Assembly: GCA_948099385.1 (NCBI GenBank)
Contig: CANUEZ040000168.1
Location: 5,867,001 to 5,931,000, forward strand
DNA length: 64,000 nucleotides
DNA from: Fasciola hepatica
Taxonomy: Eukaryota; Platyhelminthes; Trematoda; Plagiorchiida; Fasciolidae
Direction of reading: 5' to 3'
Under the pieces are notes generated by a model. The model ran no database searches. It was not told the origin of the DNA and worked only from the letters and a program-made list of their open reading frames with translations. This document shows positions 20,871 to 31,925 of this stretch, in pieces. The position numbers and the translations under genes were made by a program. The number at the start of each line of letters is the position of its first letter. Position 1 is the first letter of the stretch.

Positions 20871-22870
20871 GATACGTTGGGGGATATGGCTAGATGCCGC
20901 GATCAATGTCGACCTTGCATCCACAAACTTTCTTCACCGACCTAATTCCATTACTGCAGTTCTCCGCTTACATCTTTCATACTCTTTTCTCCTTTATCAT
21001 TTCCTTTTGAGATTGCCGCTACGAGACAGCAACCAAATCCACCGCATCCAGTGCATGGTTAATGGTTGTCTGAACAGAACAGAACAGTCATACCCGCACC
21101 CGGGTATACAGCACTAACACGCACGGACTCAACAAACCCCGAACCCTTGCACAAAACGACCGTTGCGGTCGGGTCGTGGGAAAACCCGCACGTTTCGCAG
21201 ACACCATTTTTATACCTAATCGTGAGCAGTATTTTATTATTATTACTACTTTTTCTCAAAACAAAAAAACACATACATTTTTTTTAGTTTTCTGTGACAT
21301 AGGATCACTTAGCACGATCACTCATGTACTCGTCCTCGTTTTTTCTCGGCCCTTAATTTTCATTATCAGATATTGATTCTTCTGTCGACAATCCATCTAT
21401 CTGGGACAAGTTGTGGTGTCCGGAGAAGAGGCTACTCTTATATCACCGTATGTACGCATGTGAAGGTTTTTGGCGCGTCTACCTTTTTTTCTGGAAACCC
21501 CGACTAGTTTTTTTCTGGCAGGCAACCCACTGCGACGGCGCTGCACACCCGACTCAAGAAAGAATATATTTATCTACAATAAATATTGAGGCCAATATCA
21601 AGCTATTAAGCAATCCCGCAGACGAACAACCCTACCATTCTGGGTCTTTCCCCTCTATCTCCGACGCACGACAGACTAGTGGTTATCCACATTCCACTTG
21701 TTGTTTTTGTCATCCTTTTCGTCGTTGTTTCAACCGCGTGAAACTTTCTTCATGATAAATGAACACTGTCATAATTTAACACTTCGAAAATATCTCCTTC
21801 AATCTTCTAGGGGGAAGGACGCACAGTGACATTGCATTCATTTCTGAAAATCATGTTTATTGCCACCCAATCCATAAACTTTGTTTTATTACTCCACATC
21901 AAGCCGGTCCTGGTTCGACCGTCAATGAGACACGCTCTTGTGAGTCCCCTATGATCAGTTCTCGCTGTGGACTATTTGTCCTGCGGGTCCGCAAGAGTAC
22001 TTCTGTGGCTCTCGACCTTGGCCTTCTGACTGCTAGCAAAGCATCGTTCGATTTGTGACTGTATTTATCAACCGCGTTCCTACGCCCTTCGTCTCGTTAG
22101 CTCTGCACGTTAAACCGTGCAAACCGTCCCAAAATGTTCAAAAATAGTCCCGTTTGAAACAACTTACGGTCCATCTTGGGCCCATTTTTGAACACATCGA
22201 GAATCCTGCGGCTAATACTTATTACTTTTGGACTTCGGGGAAAAAAATATATTATCTCGTCCTTGGACGATAGTTTGAGAACTTTCCTTAGTCACCGCTC
22301 GAGAACAGAACTTGATTGGTAAACATCCTCAAAATTTGAGTGGCACGGTCCATGTACTTGCCAGCGCCAAATATCCTTGAACACTATAGGGTTTTATAAA
22401 GTCGCACAAGTACTTGTCTATTTGGAGAACACAGTTTGGCGAACAAGCTCGTTTTCAGTGATTCATAATCATGCCATTACATCACAATATATTACTTGTC
22501 TATTCTTCCGACCATACTTACGGCACCAGAAAAATCTCGGTAACTCACGTCAGGTCTCAGAACTTGAGGCTCGAGCCGGATAAGGTAATCCAAATTCTCG
22601 CACTGGTGAGCGTCAAGATGAATCTCACGGGGCTACGACTTGTGCTTGTGTCGTGTTTCTTTTGTTTGGTCTGTGGATGAAACAGGATTTGCTTTCAGTT
22701 ATCTGTCGGGAGTGTAGCAGCCCTATTGCTACTAACTGGGTTTTTTCCTAAGCCAACTTCCCCCAAGAGTATCGCAAGTACATGCAGTGCTTAGATAAAA
22801 CGCTAATAGTGGTAAGTTGGGCAGAAGGTGAATAAGATAGGGGGTGGTGGAGGAAGTATAATGGCGAAAG
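20871..22870. other. unassigned; may include RTE-B 3' UTR
   Basis: The first few hundred bases after the RTE-B stop may be its 3' UTR; a TTATTATTATTACTACT stretch at 21233-21250 could be its tail, but this is a guess. From 21.3 to 22.87 kb only short open frames are seen and nothing is recognised. Confidence 0.35.
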
Positions 22871-23900
22871 TCAGAGAGATACGTAAAACACTGACGAAAG
22901 GGCGCTGCATTCAGTATTGCCGTTTAATGACCTTAGTTCAGATGTACTCAGGCTATACATCAGGTCAGCAAAGGTCCTAACTTGTCTTAAACCCCACCAC
23001 CAAGGAAGCAGACACCATCTTAGCCGGTAGTGCGTTCCATGGGTTGAAACACGACAAGCAAATAAATGTGCACTTAAGTCCGTTAACGCTCTTTGGTTAC
23101 CGAGTCTAAACTCGTGTCCCCTAGGCCTGGAGTCCCGTGGCAATACTAATACCGGCTCCGTTGGGATAGACAGCCCTCCAGTTTGCCTGAAGCCTTCTAT
23201 TAGACCCCCCCCCCCCCCCCGGTGAGTCTTCTACGTTTCATAGAGAAGAGGCTTAGCGTCATAAGGTTCTAGGTACGTTTTGTGCCTCAGTCCCAATAAC
23301 ATCCTAGTATCGATGAACTTTCTCAAACGCAAGAGTGTTCTGCACAAGAGCCGAGGCCCAAGCTTGGACACCATTCCAGGTATGGCTCAACGAGTGTTTT
23401 AAAGAGGAAACAGGACAAAAGCTTTCCTTAACGCTGCTGTGCGAAATAAATGGTGGAGTGCCCGTTTAGCCTTAACCGCGGCAGCCAGATAGTAAGACGG
23501 CTGGTATCAACCGATCATCAGGATCCTAAGTTCAGTGGTGTTTGTAACCTTCCCTATTGCTCGTGGGTTTTGTAGTTTATTGTATTTTGATTCTCCGCCG
23601 ATGTCCTGGGTGAGATGCCTACACTTTCCTACGTTGAGCAGCAGCTGACCGCCGCTTAAATGCCGCTTGGTGACAATTGTCACTGAGTGGTTCAGGCGTG
23701 AACCCTATTTAAGTCCCCCTGAATTGATGAGGTTCCGATTACACCCGCCTGCTCTGGGTCGTCCACAAACAGGTATCCTGGGTTTTGTATACTTTTCTAC
23801 AGGACACTGGCGTAGATCAAAAACAGAAAGGGAGCCAAGACTGACCCCTGTTGGACCCCACGGGTAGTCCTAGGCTTCGTGGACTTGCTCCCATCCACCC
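22871..23900 (-). pseudogene. decayed CR1-like LINE RT, C-terminal half
   Basis: Reading the minus strand from 23900: GVQQGSVLAPFLFLIYA (the GVPQGSVLGP box), LFVDDPE in place of FADD near 23765, then TLVEPYLEWCPSLGLG, LMTLSLFSMKRRRLT and, after a 16-base C run, DSRPRGHEFRLGNQRALTDL with HLFACRVSTHG. The order of blocks is that of a CR1-type RT tail. Frames change several times and catalytic residues are lost. Confidence 0.7.
23205..23220. repeat. C16 homopolymer
   Basis: Sixteen consecutive C on the plus strand inside the CR1-like relic. Confidence 0.95.
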
Positions 23901-24259
23901 TTGGGCAGTACGTTTGGCCTGAAATATATAATAGAAACGATCCTATGGGGGGCCCTTCGGGGGGGGGGGGTGGAGAGAATATAACCTCTTTATTTTATGC
24001 GGGGAATCGGCAAGACACTGCTCAGTGGTGGGGGCTTCATTCTTGTGCAAACCTAACTGACTGGAAATGGCCCTGTATACGGAATCAAAAAGAGCATCAC
24101 GGAAACAAATCTCGCTCCTGGACGTACGCCTCTCTATCTTTCCTAGGACGCTATCCTTGAAACTCCGTTGGCAAAGCTCACCTGAACCAACGAAGATAAA
24201 CCTCAGCGACCCAGCGTGTAGGCGCGTAAGCGAACAATACCAACTCAACTACGGCGGTG
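23901..24259. other. unassigned; contains a G12 run
   Basis: A 12-base G run at 23959-23970 follows GGGGGGCCC. The remaining sequence has overlapping open frames with no known domain. Confidence 0.4.
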
Positions 24260-24300
24260 TAGTTCAGTTCAGTTCAGTTCAGTCAGTTCAGTTCAGTCTG
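24260..24300. repeat. (AACTG)n microsatellite tail of CR1-A
   Basis: GTTCA pentamer repeats with one interruption on the plus strand. On the minus strand this is the AACTG-repeat 3' tail of the CR1-A element. The related copy at 35.6 kb ends in the same pentamer. Confidence 0.85.
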
Positions 24301-24569
24301 CACAGGACAGGTAATGGCCACGGCCAATCGAGCGTCCAGAATTCCTTCGATGGTATGCACACCAGTTATGCACCCACCACTGCCGAGTGTATTTCGTCGA
24401 ATGCCCGCTAAAAATGAGAGGGAAACAGAAAACCTCATCGCACATCAACTGCGAGAGACATTATGCATCGTGAGCGTTCACTGAGACAGTATGCAATGAG
24501 GGAAAAAGTCTGCTAAAACATACTTCAGAAGGACCACAGTGCTACCCGTCATCCATCTAGTTGATATTC

Positions 24570-27383
24570 TTAAGGCTCACTACAAGGAAAGATCTCGTAC
24601 CACTTGCGATCAAGGGCACATTTGAAGGATTGGACTGTCTGCAGATCTACCATTTCACCAGGCAGACCGTTCCAACTGTTCACAACCCTGTTGCTGAAGA
24701 AGTGCGATCTTGCCATCAACCTAGATCTGGCTTTTATCAACTTCTTTTCGTGTCCCCTTGTTCTGGAGTCTACGGCCAATTGGAATAGACTATCTGGTCT
24801 GAGGCCAGAAAAGCCCTTCATTACCTTGAACGTTTCTATGAGATCTCCTCGACTTCTCCTCCTTTCCAACGAGAAGAGATTCAGGTCACAGAGTCTCTGC
24901 TCGTAAGTCTTACCCCTTTGCCCTTCAACCATCCGCGTGGCGAGACGTTGGACTTTCTCTAGGCAGGCGGCATCCTTTTTGTAGAAGGGTGACCAAGCCT
25001 GCACACTGCCTTCTAAGTGAGGTCGTACTATAGCCATGTAAATAGGTACGAATACCTCCGGCTTCCGGCAAGACAAAGCCGATCGCAGTCTAAAGAGCTC
25101 CCCACGAGCCTTATGCGCAGCCGCGTTGCACTGCTCCGACCATTTGAAGTCACTTTTCATGATGATCCCCAGGTTTTTAACTCTACTGGCTGCCTCTACG
25201 GTGAACAGCCCTTGATCATGAGCGACAGTTAGGCTCTCTGTTGCCCTTGACAACAAATGGCTTTTTTGAGCGTTTAGAGGTAAGTCCCATTTGTATGCCC
25301 AGTTTAGGACGGTGCCTATTTCCCTGCCCAAGTCCGCCCTACCCTTAGATCCAACAATCTTCACATCATCCGCGAAAATAAAGCTGGGCGATTGAAGAGT
25401 GGATGCTAGGTCATTAATAAATAACAAGAATAGGACCGGGCCTAGGACGGATCCCTGAGGTACACCACTGGTGACGTTCACCAAACTGGAGCACCTGTCC
25501 CCCACTTTGACATAAAGCGTCCTGTGGGAGAGGAAGTCCTCCAGCCACCTATATACTGGCCCACCTATCCCGAAAGTCTCCATCTTGCATAGCAAAAGAC
25601 GATGATTAACGGAGTCGAACGCCTTGCTAAAGTCGAGGTAACATACCTCAACATGCTTACCTTCGTCCAGTCGTCGAGTTACTTCATCTAAGAAGCACAG
25701 GAGATTGGTCAGGCAAGATCTATTTTTCAGGAATCCATGCTGCGCCGGGCTTAGCATGGAGTGCTGCAGTAAGTGCTGGCAGATATGGGCACGGATGATC
25801 TTCTCGAGAACTTTACAGAGAATGCTAGTTAGGCTTACCGGCCTGTAGTTCTGCACATCCGACTTAGGCCCACTCTTATGTATTGCCACGACTGCCGCGA
25901 CTTTCCAGTCCTGAGGCAGCTTTCCCTGGTCCAACGTGGATCTATACAATCTGCATACCGATGGAGCTATGATATCCGCCAACGGCTTGATGATAGCTGG
26001 ATGAATGCCATCTGGGCCCGCTGACTTGTGGCTGTTTAACTCCTGTAGGTACTTACGCACGCATTCCTCTGAAAGATCTAGCTCGTTTAACTGAGGAGGA
26101 TGTATCAGCGCCAGATCTACTAGTACCCCACTATCTATCCTATGTACACTACCAAAGTATTCCCCCAGGGCGTCTGCTTTGCCCTGGTCGTCAGTGACAA
26201 TACCATATTCTCTAGTGGATAGCGGACCTACGGCATTTCTTGTTGAGCCTTTAGATTGTACATAGCTGTAGAACTTCTTCGGCTGTTGTCTTACAGACTG
26301 GGCCAATTTCAGCTCAAATTCCCGTTTAGAAGTTCTCAAAAGGCTTACAGTCTCGTTTCTCAGCTTCGTATAGCGATTCCAGGCTAGCTGGCTGCCGGAA
26401 GCTTTGTACTGGTTCCAATAGCGGTTTCTACGTCTGATGGCCTTGGCTATTGCAGCCTTCCACCACATGGGCTTGCCCTCCCCACTCCTTCGTTTTAGGG
26501 GTGCGAACTCTTCCTGTAGGGCAGTCAGGGATCCTTTTATGGCCTGCCAGCGCTCCTCCACAGTAGCCTCCTCTGGTGCGTCCCAGGTCAAACCCATCGC
26601 CCTATTACGAAGCCTATCTATGTCCATACTACCGAAATTCCTAATCAGCCTTGAGGGTACCTTCGGTTGCCGCATGCATAGAACTATTTTGACACACACG
26701 TGGTCACTCTTTCCCAGCGGTGCATAATAATGCAGTCCAGCCACATCGTTGGGGAAGTTCGTTATAGCTAGATCCAGCAGGGATGGAACGCATCCAGTCC
26801 TATATCTGGTATTCTCCCTAATATGCTGATGCAACGCATTGTCATGCAGCCATTCTAAGTAGCTTTGCTCCTCCGATCCCGGCACGCAGACCTCAGCCAC
26901 CCAGTCGATGTGCGGAAGATTGAAGTCACCCACTATGAGGGTCTTTTGTGCGTCCTTAACTAGTTCAGTCAAAGTCCGCAGCAAGCAAACGTCCTCTTCG
27001 TGGTTTGTGCTTGGTGCCCTGTAGACACAGACGACGTTAACCCTTCTGCCTGGAAGGATGATCGTAACGGCGCATAGCTGGATATTGCGAGTGCACATCT
27101 TGGTCTGGGACTCAAGGTGGTTTGCACCTGACCTAACGAGGATGGCTACTCCACCACCAAGGCAATCTTGTTCCCGATCCTGCCTGTAGGCTGCAAAACT
27201 GTTACTTATTAGGCCTGGCACATGGTCTTCTTCAGAAAGCCACGTTTCCGTGACGGCAACTATTGATGCTTTCTGTTCGTCAGCGGTTTTGGCAAGTTCC
27301 GCCCATTTGTTTCTAATACTACACGCGTTAGTATATAACACCACCGCGTTTGCTCCGTCGCCTAGGTGTCTATTTTCATTCAT
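24570..27383 (-). CDS. CR1-A ORF2: endonuclease and reverse transcriptase
   Basis: Encodes 937 residues from the ATG at 27383, which overlaps the ORF1 stop as ATGA; the frame is open a further 38 codons upstream. The N-terminal endonuclease would nick target DNA: in the numbering of the 975-codon open frame it has N57 (YTNACS), E84 (VTETWLS), GDFN at 190-193 and SDH at 264-266. The RT, which copies the element RNA from the nick, has NYRPVSLTS (550), LDFSKAFDSV (621-630), GVPQGSVLGP (678-687) and FADD (708-711). The C-terminal CR1 domain ends in the usual RGH..., HFFSNRVVNSWNGLP blocks. All catalytic motifs are intact and there is no internal stop, so this protein could be functional. Confidence 0.92.
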   Translation of the reverse strand: MNENRHLGDGANAVVLYTNACSIRNKWAELAKTADEQKASIVAVTETWLSEEDHVPGLISNSFAAYRQDREQDCLGGGVAILVRSGANHLESQTKMCTRNIQLCAVTIILPGRRVNVVCVYRAPSTNHEEDVCLLRTLTELVKDAQKTLIVGDFNLPHIDWVAEVCVPGSEEQSYLEWLHDNALHQHIRENTRYRTGCVPSLLDLAITNFPNDVAGLHYYAPLGKSDHVCVKIVLCMRQPKVPSRLIRNFGSMDIDRLRNRAMGLTWDAPEEATVEERWQAIKGSLTALQEEFAPLKRRSGEGKPMWWKAAIAKAIRRRNRYWNQYKASGSQLAWNRYTKLRNETVSLLRTSKREFELKLAQSVRQQPKKFYSYVQSKGSTRNAVGPLSTREYGIVTDDQGKADALGEYFGSVHRIDSGVLVDLALIHPPQLNELDLSEECVRKYLQELNSHKSAGPDGIHPAIIKPLADIIAPSVCRLYRSTLDQGKLPQDWKVAAVVAIHKSGPKSDVQNYRPVSLTSILCKVLEKIIRAHICQHLLQHSMLSPAQHGFLKNRSCLTNLLCFLDEVTRRLDEGKHVEVCYLDFSKAFDSVNHRLLLCKMETFGIGGPVYRWLEDFLSHRTLYVKVGDRCSSLVNVTSGVPQGSVLGPVLFLLFINDLASTLQSPSFIFADDVKIVGSKGRADLGREIGTVLNWAYKWDLPLNAQKSHLLSRATESLTVAHDQGLFTVEAASRVKNLGIIMKSDFKWSEQCNAAAHKARGELFRLRSALSCRKPEVFVPIYMAIVRPHLEGSVQAWSPFYKKDAACLEKVQRLATRMVEGQRGKTYEQRLCDLNLFSLERRRSRGDLIETFKVMKGFSGLRPDSLFQLAVDSRTRGHEKKLIKARSRLMARSHFFSNRVVNSWNGLPGEMVDLQTVQSFKCALDRKWYEIFPCSEP
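27380..27383 (-). promoter_or_regulatory. ATGA stop-start overlap between ORF1 and ORF2
   Basis: On the minus strand the ORF2 ATG (27383-27381) and ORF1 TGA (27382-27380) share two bases. Overlaps of this kind allow termination-reinitiation, the way ORF2 is translated in some insect LINEs. The use of this ATG is inferred. Confidence 0.65.
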
Positions 27384-28402
27384 TCCTGACTGTTTCTCAG
27401 GCGCAACGCCTGAGATGATGGCACGTTTTTTGCTTCCGATGTCCCCACTGGGGTGCATGAAGCCGGCTGATGGTCCAGAATTTCTGACGACTCCCAATCC
27501 ATCTCTATAGGAGTGGCCACAACATCCAGCCTGGCAGGGATCAGGCTGTCATCTATCTTCGGGCAGCACTGCCAATTTTCGTCTTCCAGCGCATCTTCGA
27601 TTACAACTATTAGCGACCCCGCACGTGGCTTCTTTACTATTGCCGGGGTCGGGGCCTGAGAGCCGAGTACGGCATTCCGCTGAACTTTTGGGTTTCTCAC
27701 CAGCGCCCTGGCTGGTCGAGCAAGGATACCTCTTGGGGCTAGACCACCAGGCCTTACCCTATGTTCGTCCGGCACTATCTGGTATCTGCCCTTTGTAATC
27801 TGAGCTACCACCGCTGCCCTCGCCAGCAGTCTATCCCGGGTAGCCTCATCAGCGAACTCCACCAGTATTGGTCTCGCACGAAGTTCGCCTTTGTTCCCCA
27901 GTGGTGACTTCCATGTCCCCACTCTGTGCACCCTTCTTAGAGTAGGAGGGTACGGAACACCTGCGATTCGCAGTATGTCGCAGACCCTCCTCCTGTCAAT
28001 GTCCCTCCTGGCCTTCGATTCCCTTATAAAGGGTTCTTCCTGGTTTAGGATCAGAAGCCTGTGGCTTGAGACCCTGCCCATCGACAAGACCTGCCTCTGC
28101 AGGTCCTTCACCTTGTTTTCTAATACCAGAAGAGCAGGGTCATCCACCCTAGCCAACCCATCTTTCGCTCTATTACAGTCTCCCTTCTTTTTGACCTGCC
28201 TCTCCCTTCTCGGCTTCTGCTCCGTCCACTGGCCCTCGTCGGTCTGCTTCAAAGGAGTGGAGGCAACGACCGCACAGGACTTGGTGTGGCTAGAGCCAAT
28301 CGTGTGTCCAGATAGTTGTGTTGTCGGCGCGTTTCCGTAGCTCCCAACACTGCGTGATTTTCTTTTTCTGAAAGGCAGAAATGTTGTGCAGTATCAGCCC
28401 TG
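27380..28402 (-). CDS. CR1-A ORF1 protein, probably 5'-truncated
   Basis: The open frame ends at 27380 and can be read from about 28402; its longest start-to-stop form covers 27380-28252 (290 codons) from a TTG, and the first ATG is at codon 58 of that form. It is basic, with a short coiled-coil-like stretch (ALLVLENKVKDLQRQVLSM) followed by an RRM-like region (HRLLILN ... RRVHRVGTWKSP ... RPILVEFADEATRDRLLAR). ORF1 proteins of LINEs bind RNA and act as chaperones. The same RRM-like layout occurs in CR1-X1 ORF1, which additionally has a PHD finger; a PHD finger is missing here, as expected if the 5' end was lost. Confidence 0.7.
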
Positions 28403-28453
28403 GCAGAGTAAGGTGGAAACAATAAGTAAGTTGCATCTGACCCTAAAAGCTGC

Positions 28454-30545
28454 TTAGCATAACTCGGGGTATACTGCCACCCAACATAGGTCTAGTGCTT
28501 TCTTAAAGGCCTTCACTGTTGTGGTATTTATGACCTCTTCCGGGAGCTTATTCCAATAGGGTACCACTCTATTTGAGAAGTACTTCGCCCTAATTTGGAG
28601 CCTCGAATATTTCCTTTGTAATCTAAAGCTATGCCCCCTTGTGCCTCTCTCGGGGATCAGCGAAAAAAGGTCTTCTCGACTTATTCCTGACAGTCATTTC
28701 ATTACCTTGAAGGTTTCTATCAAATCCCCGCGAATGCGCCGTCTTTCCATCGAGAATAGGTCTAGGGCACGGAGACGCTCTGTGTAGTTAAACCCCCTTT
28801 GCCCAGCCACCATTCTAGTGGCTAGCCCTTGCACTTTCTCCAGACAGTCGATATCTTTCTGGTAGTACGGTGCCCAGGCCTGCACGCAGTACTCCATATG
28901 CGGCCTAACTATGGCCTGATATATCGGAACGAATATCTCCGGATCTCTACACGACATAATGGATCTAACTCGAAAGAGTTCCCTCCTGGCCGTATTGGCT
29001 GCTGAGGTGCACTGCTTTGACGGCTTAAAGCTGTTGTCCATTATAACGCCCAAGTCTTTGACCTGCGAGACCACTTGCAACGAACCCACACTATTCTCAC
29101 TAGCCCCTGTATTTGTGGTCAAGCACTGACACTTGGTGAGGTTTAGTGGAAGGTCCCATTTGCGTTCCCAGTTTTGTACTGCTAACACGTCAAGTTCTAT
29201 ATCTACTCCAGCTATCTTGACGTCATCGGCAAACATAAAGGTGGGGTTTGTAAGCCCACGTGCTAGGTCGTTGATGAAGATGAGGAAGAGCTGAGGGCCG
29301 AGCACCGAGCCCTGTGGCACCCCACTCGTTACACCTTCCGGTTTTGAAACATGGTTCCCCACCTTAACACTAAAGGTTCGCCCTGCTAAGAAACTTCTTA
29401 TCCATTGTCTTGCCTTCCCAACAATTCCCATGGACTGCAGTTTGACGTCCAGAAATCTGTGGTTCACGGAATCAAATGCCTTGCTGAAGTCCAAGTAACA
29501 GACCGCAATCGATTGCCCTTCGTCCAGACGCTTGGTTATCTCATCGAGGAACAGCAGGAGATTCGTCAGACAGGATCGCCCTGCCACAAACCCATGCTGA
29601 GCATTTGATATGAGGTTGTGTTGAACCAAATGCCTAGAGATCTGCTTCCTGACTATTCGCTCCAGGCACTTACACAGTACCGAAGTCAAGCTAACCGGCC
29701 GGTAATTTTCCGCCTTTTGCCGGGGCCCACTCTTGTAAATGCCTACCACTGTTGCTCTCCTCCAGTCTCCCGGCACAGTTCCCTCTCTAAGTGACGTTTC
29801 ATACAGCTTCGTCACCGGAGCCTTCAGGACCTCGGCCAGAGGCTGAACGATTGCTGGATGAATCCCGTCTGGACCTGCTGCTTTATTCCTATTCAAAGTT
29901 TGCAACTCCGCGTACACTTCTTCTTCTCCTACAGTAAGTTCGGGTATTGGAGGCGCCTGTGGGCCCTCCATTCTTTCCTCCAAACTATTTTCTGGTCGAT
30001 ATATGCTCTTGAAGAATTCCAAGAGCGTGTCAGCCTTGTCTTCGTCGTTTAGAGCTAGTCGTCCCTGTGCTCCTTCCAAAGTTGCTACGCTCTCTCTCAT
30101 ACGTTTGTGAGATTGCACGTAGGCGTAGAATCGCTTTGGGTTTGTGCGGACCGACGCCGCTAACCGACGCTCGAAAGCATATTTCTCCACTCTTTGGATC
30201 TCTTGAGCCCTGTTCCTAGCCATCTTATAGCTATTCCATGCCCCCTGAGTTCTGTACAGCTTGTACGCCGCCCATCGTTGCCTACGAATAACTATGGCCT
30301 TGCGGACCTTCGACTTCCACCATGGGGGTAGACTTCTACTGCTTGCCACCATCAGGGGTGCGAACTCATCTGTAAGTTCGAGTAGCCCCATCTTGATGGT
30401 CTCCCAACGTTCCTCTACGGAGGCATTTGTGTGTCTCGGTGTCCACTGAATTTCCTCCGCCGCCTTCTTCAGTTCACCTATGTTGATTCTCCCATAGCGC
30501 CGACGTAACACGATTTCCTTCGGCGCCTTGCTTAGTCTTAGTGTA
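28454..30545 (-). pseudogene. CR1-Z, CR1-like RT, 5'-truncated, one stop
   Basis: An open frame of 621 codons (30559-28694) followed by an in-frame TGA at 28691-28693 and a further 79 codons to a TAA at 28454. It lacks the endonuclease. Motifs are RNKAAGPDGIHPAIVQPL, NYRPVSLTSVL, QHGFVAGRSCLTNLL, LDFSKAFDSVNH, GVPQGSVLGP and FADDVKIAG, all intact, with the CR1 C-terminus (GTRGHSFRLQ, YFSNRVVPYWNKLPEE) beyond the stop. The apparent start codon at 30559 lies in the GAAT-repeat tail of the upstream element, so the true element is 5'-truncated near 30545. It is related to CR1-A but clearly different. Confidence 0.88.
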
Positions 30546-30551
30546 GTATGT

Positions 30552-30571
30552 TCATTCATTCATTCTTCATA
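30552..30571. repeat. (GAAT)n tail
   Basis: GTTCATTCATTCATTCTTC on the plus strand; on the minus strand a GAAT-repeat tail of the CR1-X1 3' segment. It supplies the spurious start codon of the CR1-Z frame. Confidence 0.7.
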
Positions 30572-31000
30572 ATAGTGGCAGAGGGTATCTCTCCCGTGTA
30601 AGCCTCCTCACTACAGCTCAGTGATGTAAACTCATGTGTATCTCCCACCACCTCTTTAGATATACATCAAGAAGTCGCTTGAACAATGTGTCGTTGGGCT
30701 CTTCCATCACTTCGGCTGGCAGCGAGTTCCATAGATTGGTCACCCTCCGAGATAGACGGTACACCATAGGGAGGCCCACAGAGTGCAGCTTCTATAGGTT
30801 TAGCGGGTGTCCTCTCGTACGGCCATGTCCGCGGAGAGGGAGCTCCGCAAGTAGTTATGGGCTGGAGTCGCCTCTGATGATATGCCTGGTGAAGATCAGG
30901 TCTCCCTGGACTCTCCGATGGGCCACTGGAAACAGCGCTGTGATCTTCAGCCGCTCTTCTTAGCTGACCCCACGTAGTCTTGAAGTTTTGAAGTACTACA
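30572..31000 (-). pseudogene. CR1-like C-terminus, probably the 3' end of CR1-X1
   Basis: On the minus strand one frame reads EERLKITALFPVAHRRVQGD, FTRHIIRGDS, RGHGRTRGHPLNL, VGLPMVYRLSRRVTNLWNSL and LFKRLLDVYLKRWWE, with two stops. This is the last part of a CR1 ORF2. It starts where CR1-X1 breaks off at 31926 (after ERVQRGATHLIGG), so it is most simply the rest of X1, split by CR1-X2. It could instead be an unrelated 5'-truncated copy. Sequence between 31000 and 31145 is unclear. Confidence 0.6.
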
Positions 31001-31144
31001 CGGGTTCGAGGCTTTGAGCCCAATTGTCCCGGTTCTTGAGGAAATCTTTGATCTGTCGGATTCACCGAGCTGAAACGAGAGTAAAATAACGCGGGAGGGG
31101 GCGGGGTGGCAGCGAAAACAAGATACACATAACCTCAAGCAGTG

Positions 31145-31925
31145 TCACACTGTGGACAGTGCCTTAAGCTGAGTGGGGGTGCGGCATTCATGAACATATA
31201 TGCGATAAAAGACAACTATTTTTTTGACAAAGGGAATTATTGGGAGAGACCCAGGTAGAGGTATAGCTTTTTCTTGAAGATAGTTTTGTTCTGCGAGAGA
31301 ACAATATCTTCCGAAAGTGCATTCCACATAGTAATAACCTTATAGCTGAAAAAGCTAATCCTTAGTGAAGTGCGTGGCCTCGGTTTGAAAACCTTTCTGC
31401 TGTGACCACGGAGAGAAGAGGCTGGACAGACGGAGAAGAAGCAGTCACTTTGACCTGTTTCAAAAAGGTGGAACATCGAAAACAGATCACCTCTTACGCG
31501 TCTTACGTCAAGGGGATGGAGATTGAGTGAAAGGCGGACGGAATAAGGCAGGTGGGACAGACCCCTTACTGCCTTGGTGGAGGCCCGCTGAACTCTTTCT
31601 AGGATCTCACGGTCTCGGACAAGACCAGAGTGCACTATCTGACTATCGTACTCCAGCAGAGGTCGGATATACGTGCCGAAAATTATGGGGAAATCATCCT
31701 TAGATATGCGCAGGAAGGACCTTCGAATCATGTTTATGACTCGAAAGGCAAACTTGCTCGCAATTTCGTGATGATGAGAGAAGGATAAGTTACAATCTAA
31801 CCAGAAACCGAGCACCTTGTGTCGGTCAACCCTTGGCAGTGTGGTTGCCCCATTAATGGAAAACGTGTGACCAGTCTCTCTGCCGAAAGACATGCCCTCC
31901 GATAAGGTGGGTTGCGCCTCTTTGT
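31145..31925 (-). pseudogene. CR1-X2, CR1-like C-terminal fragment
   Basis: The 3' part of the frame 32061-31237. It carries EGMSFGRETGHTFSING, HKVLGFWLDCNLSFSHHHE, IFGTYIRPLLEYDSQ, REILERVQRASTKAVRGL and FSYKVITMWNALSEDIV. It repeats the same block types that CR1-X1 has just ended with (LEYGGPAVFP, LERVQRGATHL), which shows a junction between two elements near 31925 even though the frame stays open across it. Apart from 5' truncation the fragment has no stop. Confidence 0.75.

Larger units (their letters stand above)
24260..28402 (-). mobile_element. CR1-A, CR1-like LINE with intact ORF2
   Basis: A 4.1-kb minus-strand element: an ORF1 region (28402-27380), ORF2 (27383-24570), a 3' UTR of about 270 bp and a pentamer tail. 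ORF1 has no ATG before codon 58 of the frame that starts at 28252, and the frame is open back to about 28400, where CR1-Z ends. The element is therefore probably 5'-truncated within ORF1. A second, shorter copy of the family lies at 35632-36872, about 90% alike by eye. It is the best-preserved LINE in the window. Confidence 0.85.

Noticed and set aside
23205..23970. C16 and G12 runs as a structured (G-quadruplex) element
   Set aside because: They are single homopolymers in decayed TE sequence, prone to slippage and sequencing error, with no G-tract spacing typical of a quadruplex cluster.
28694..30559. Full-length 621-residue RT gene with its own start
   Set aside because: The ATG comes from the GAAT tail of the upstream element, the endonuclease is missing and the normal C-terminus follows a stop. 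It is a truncated CR1 copy.
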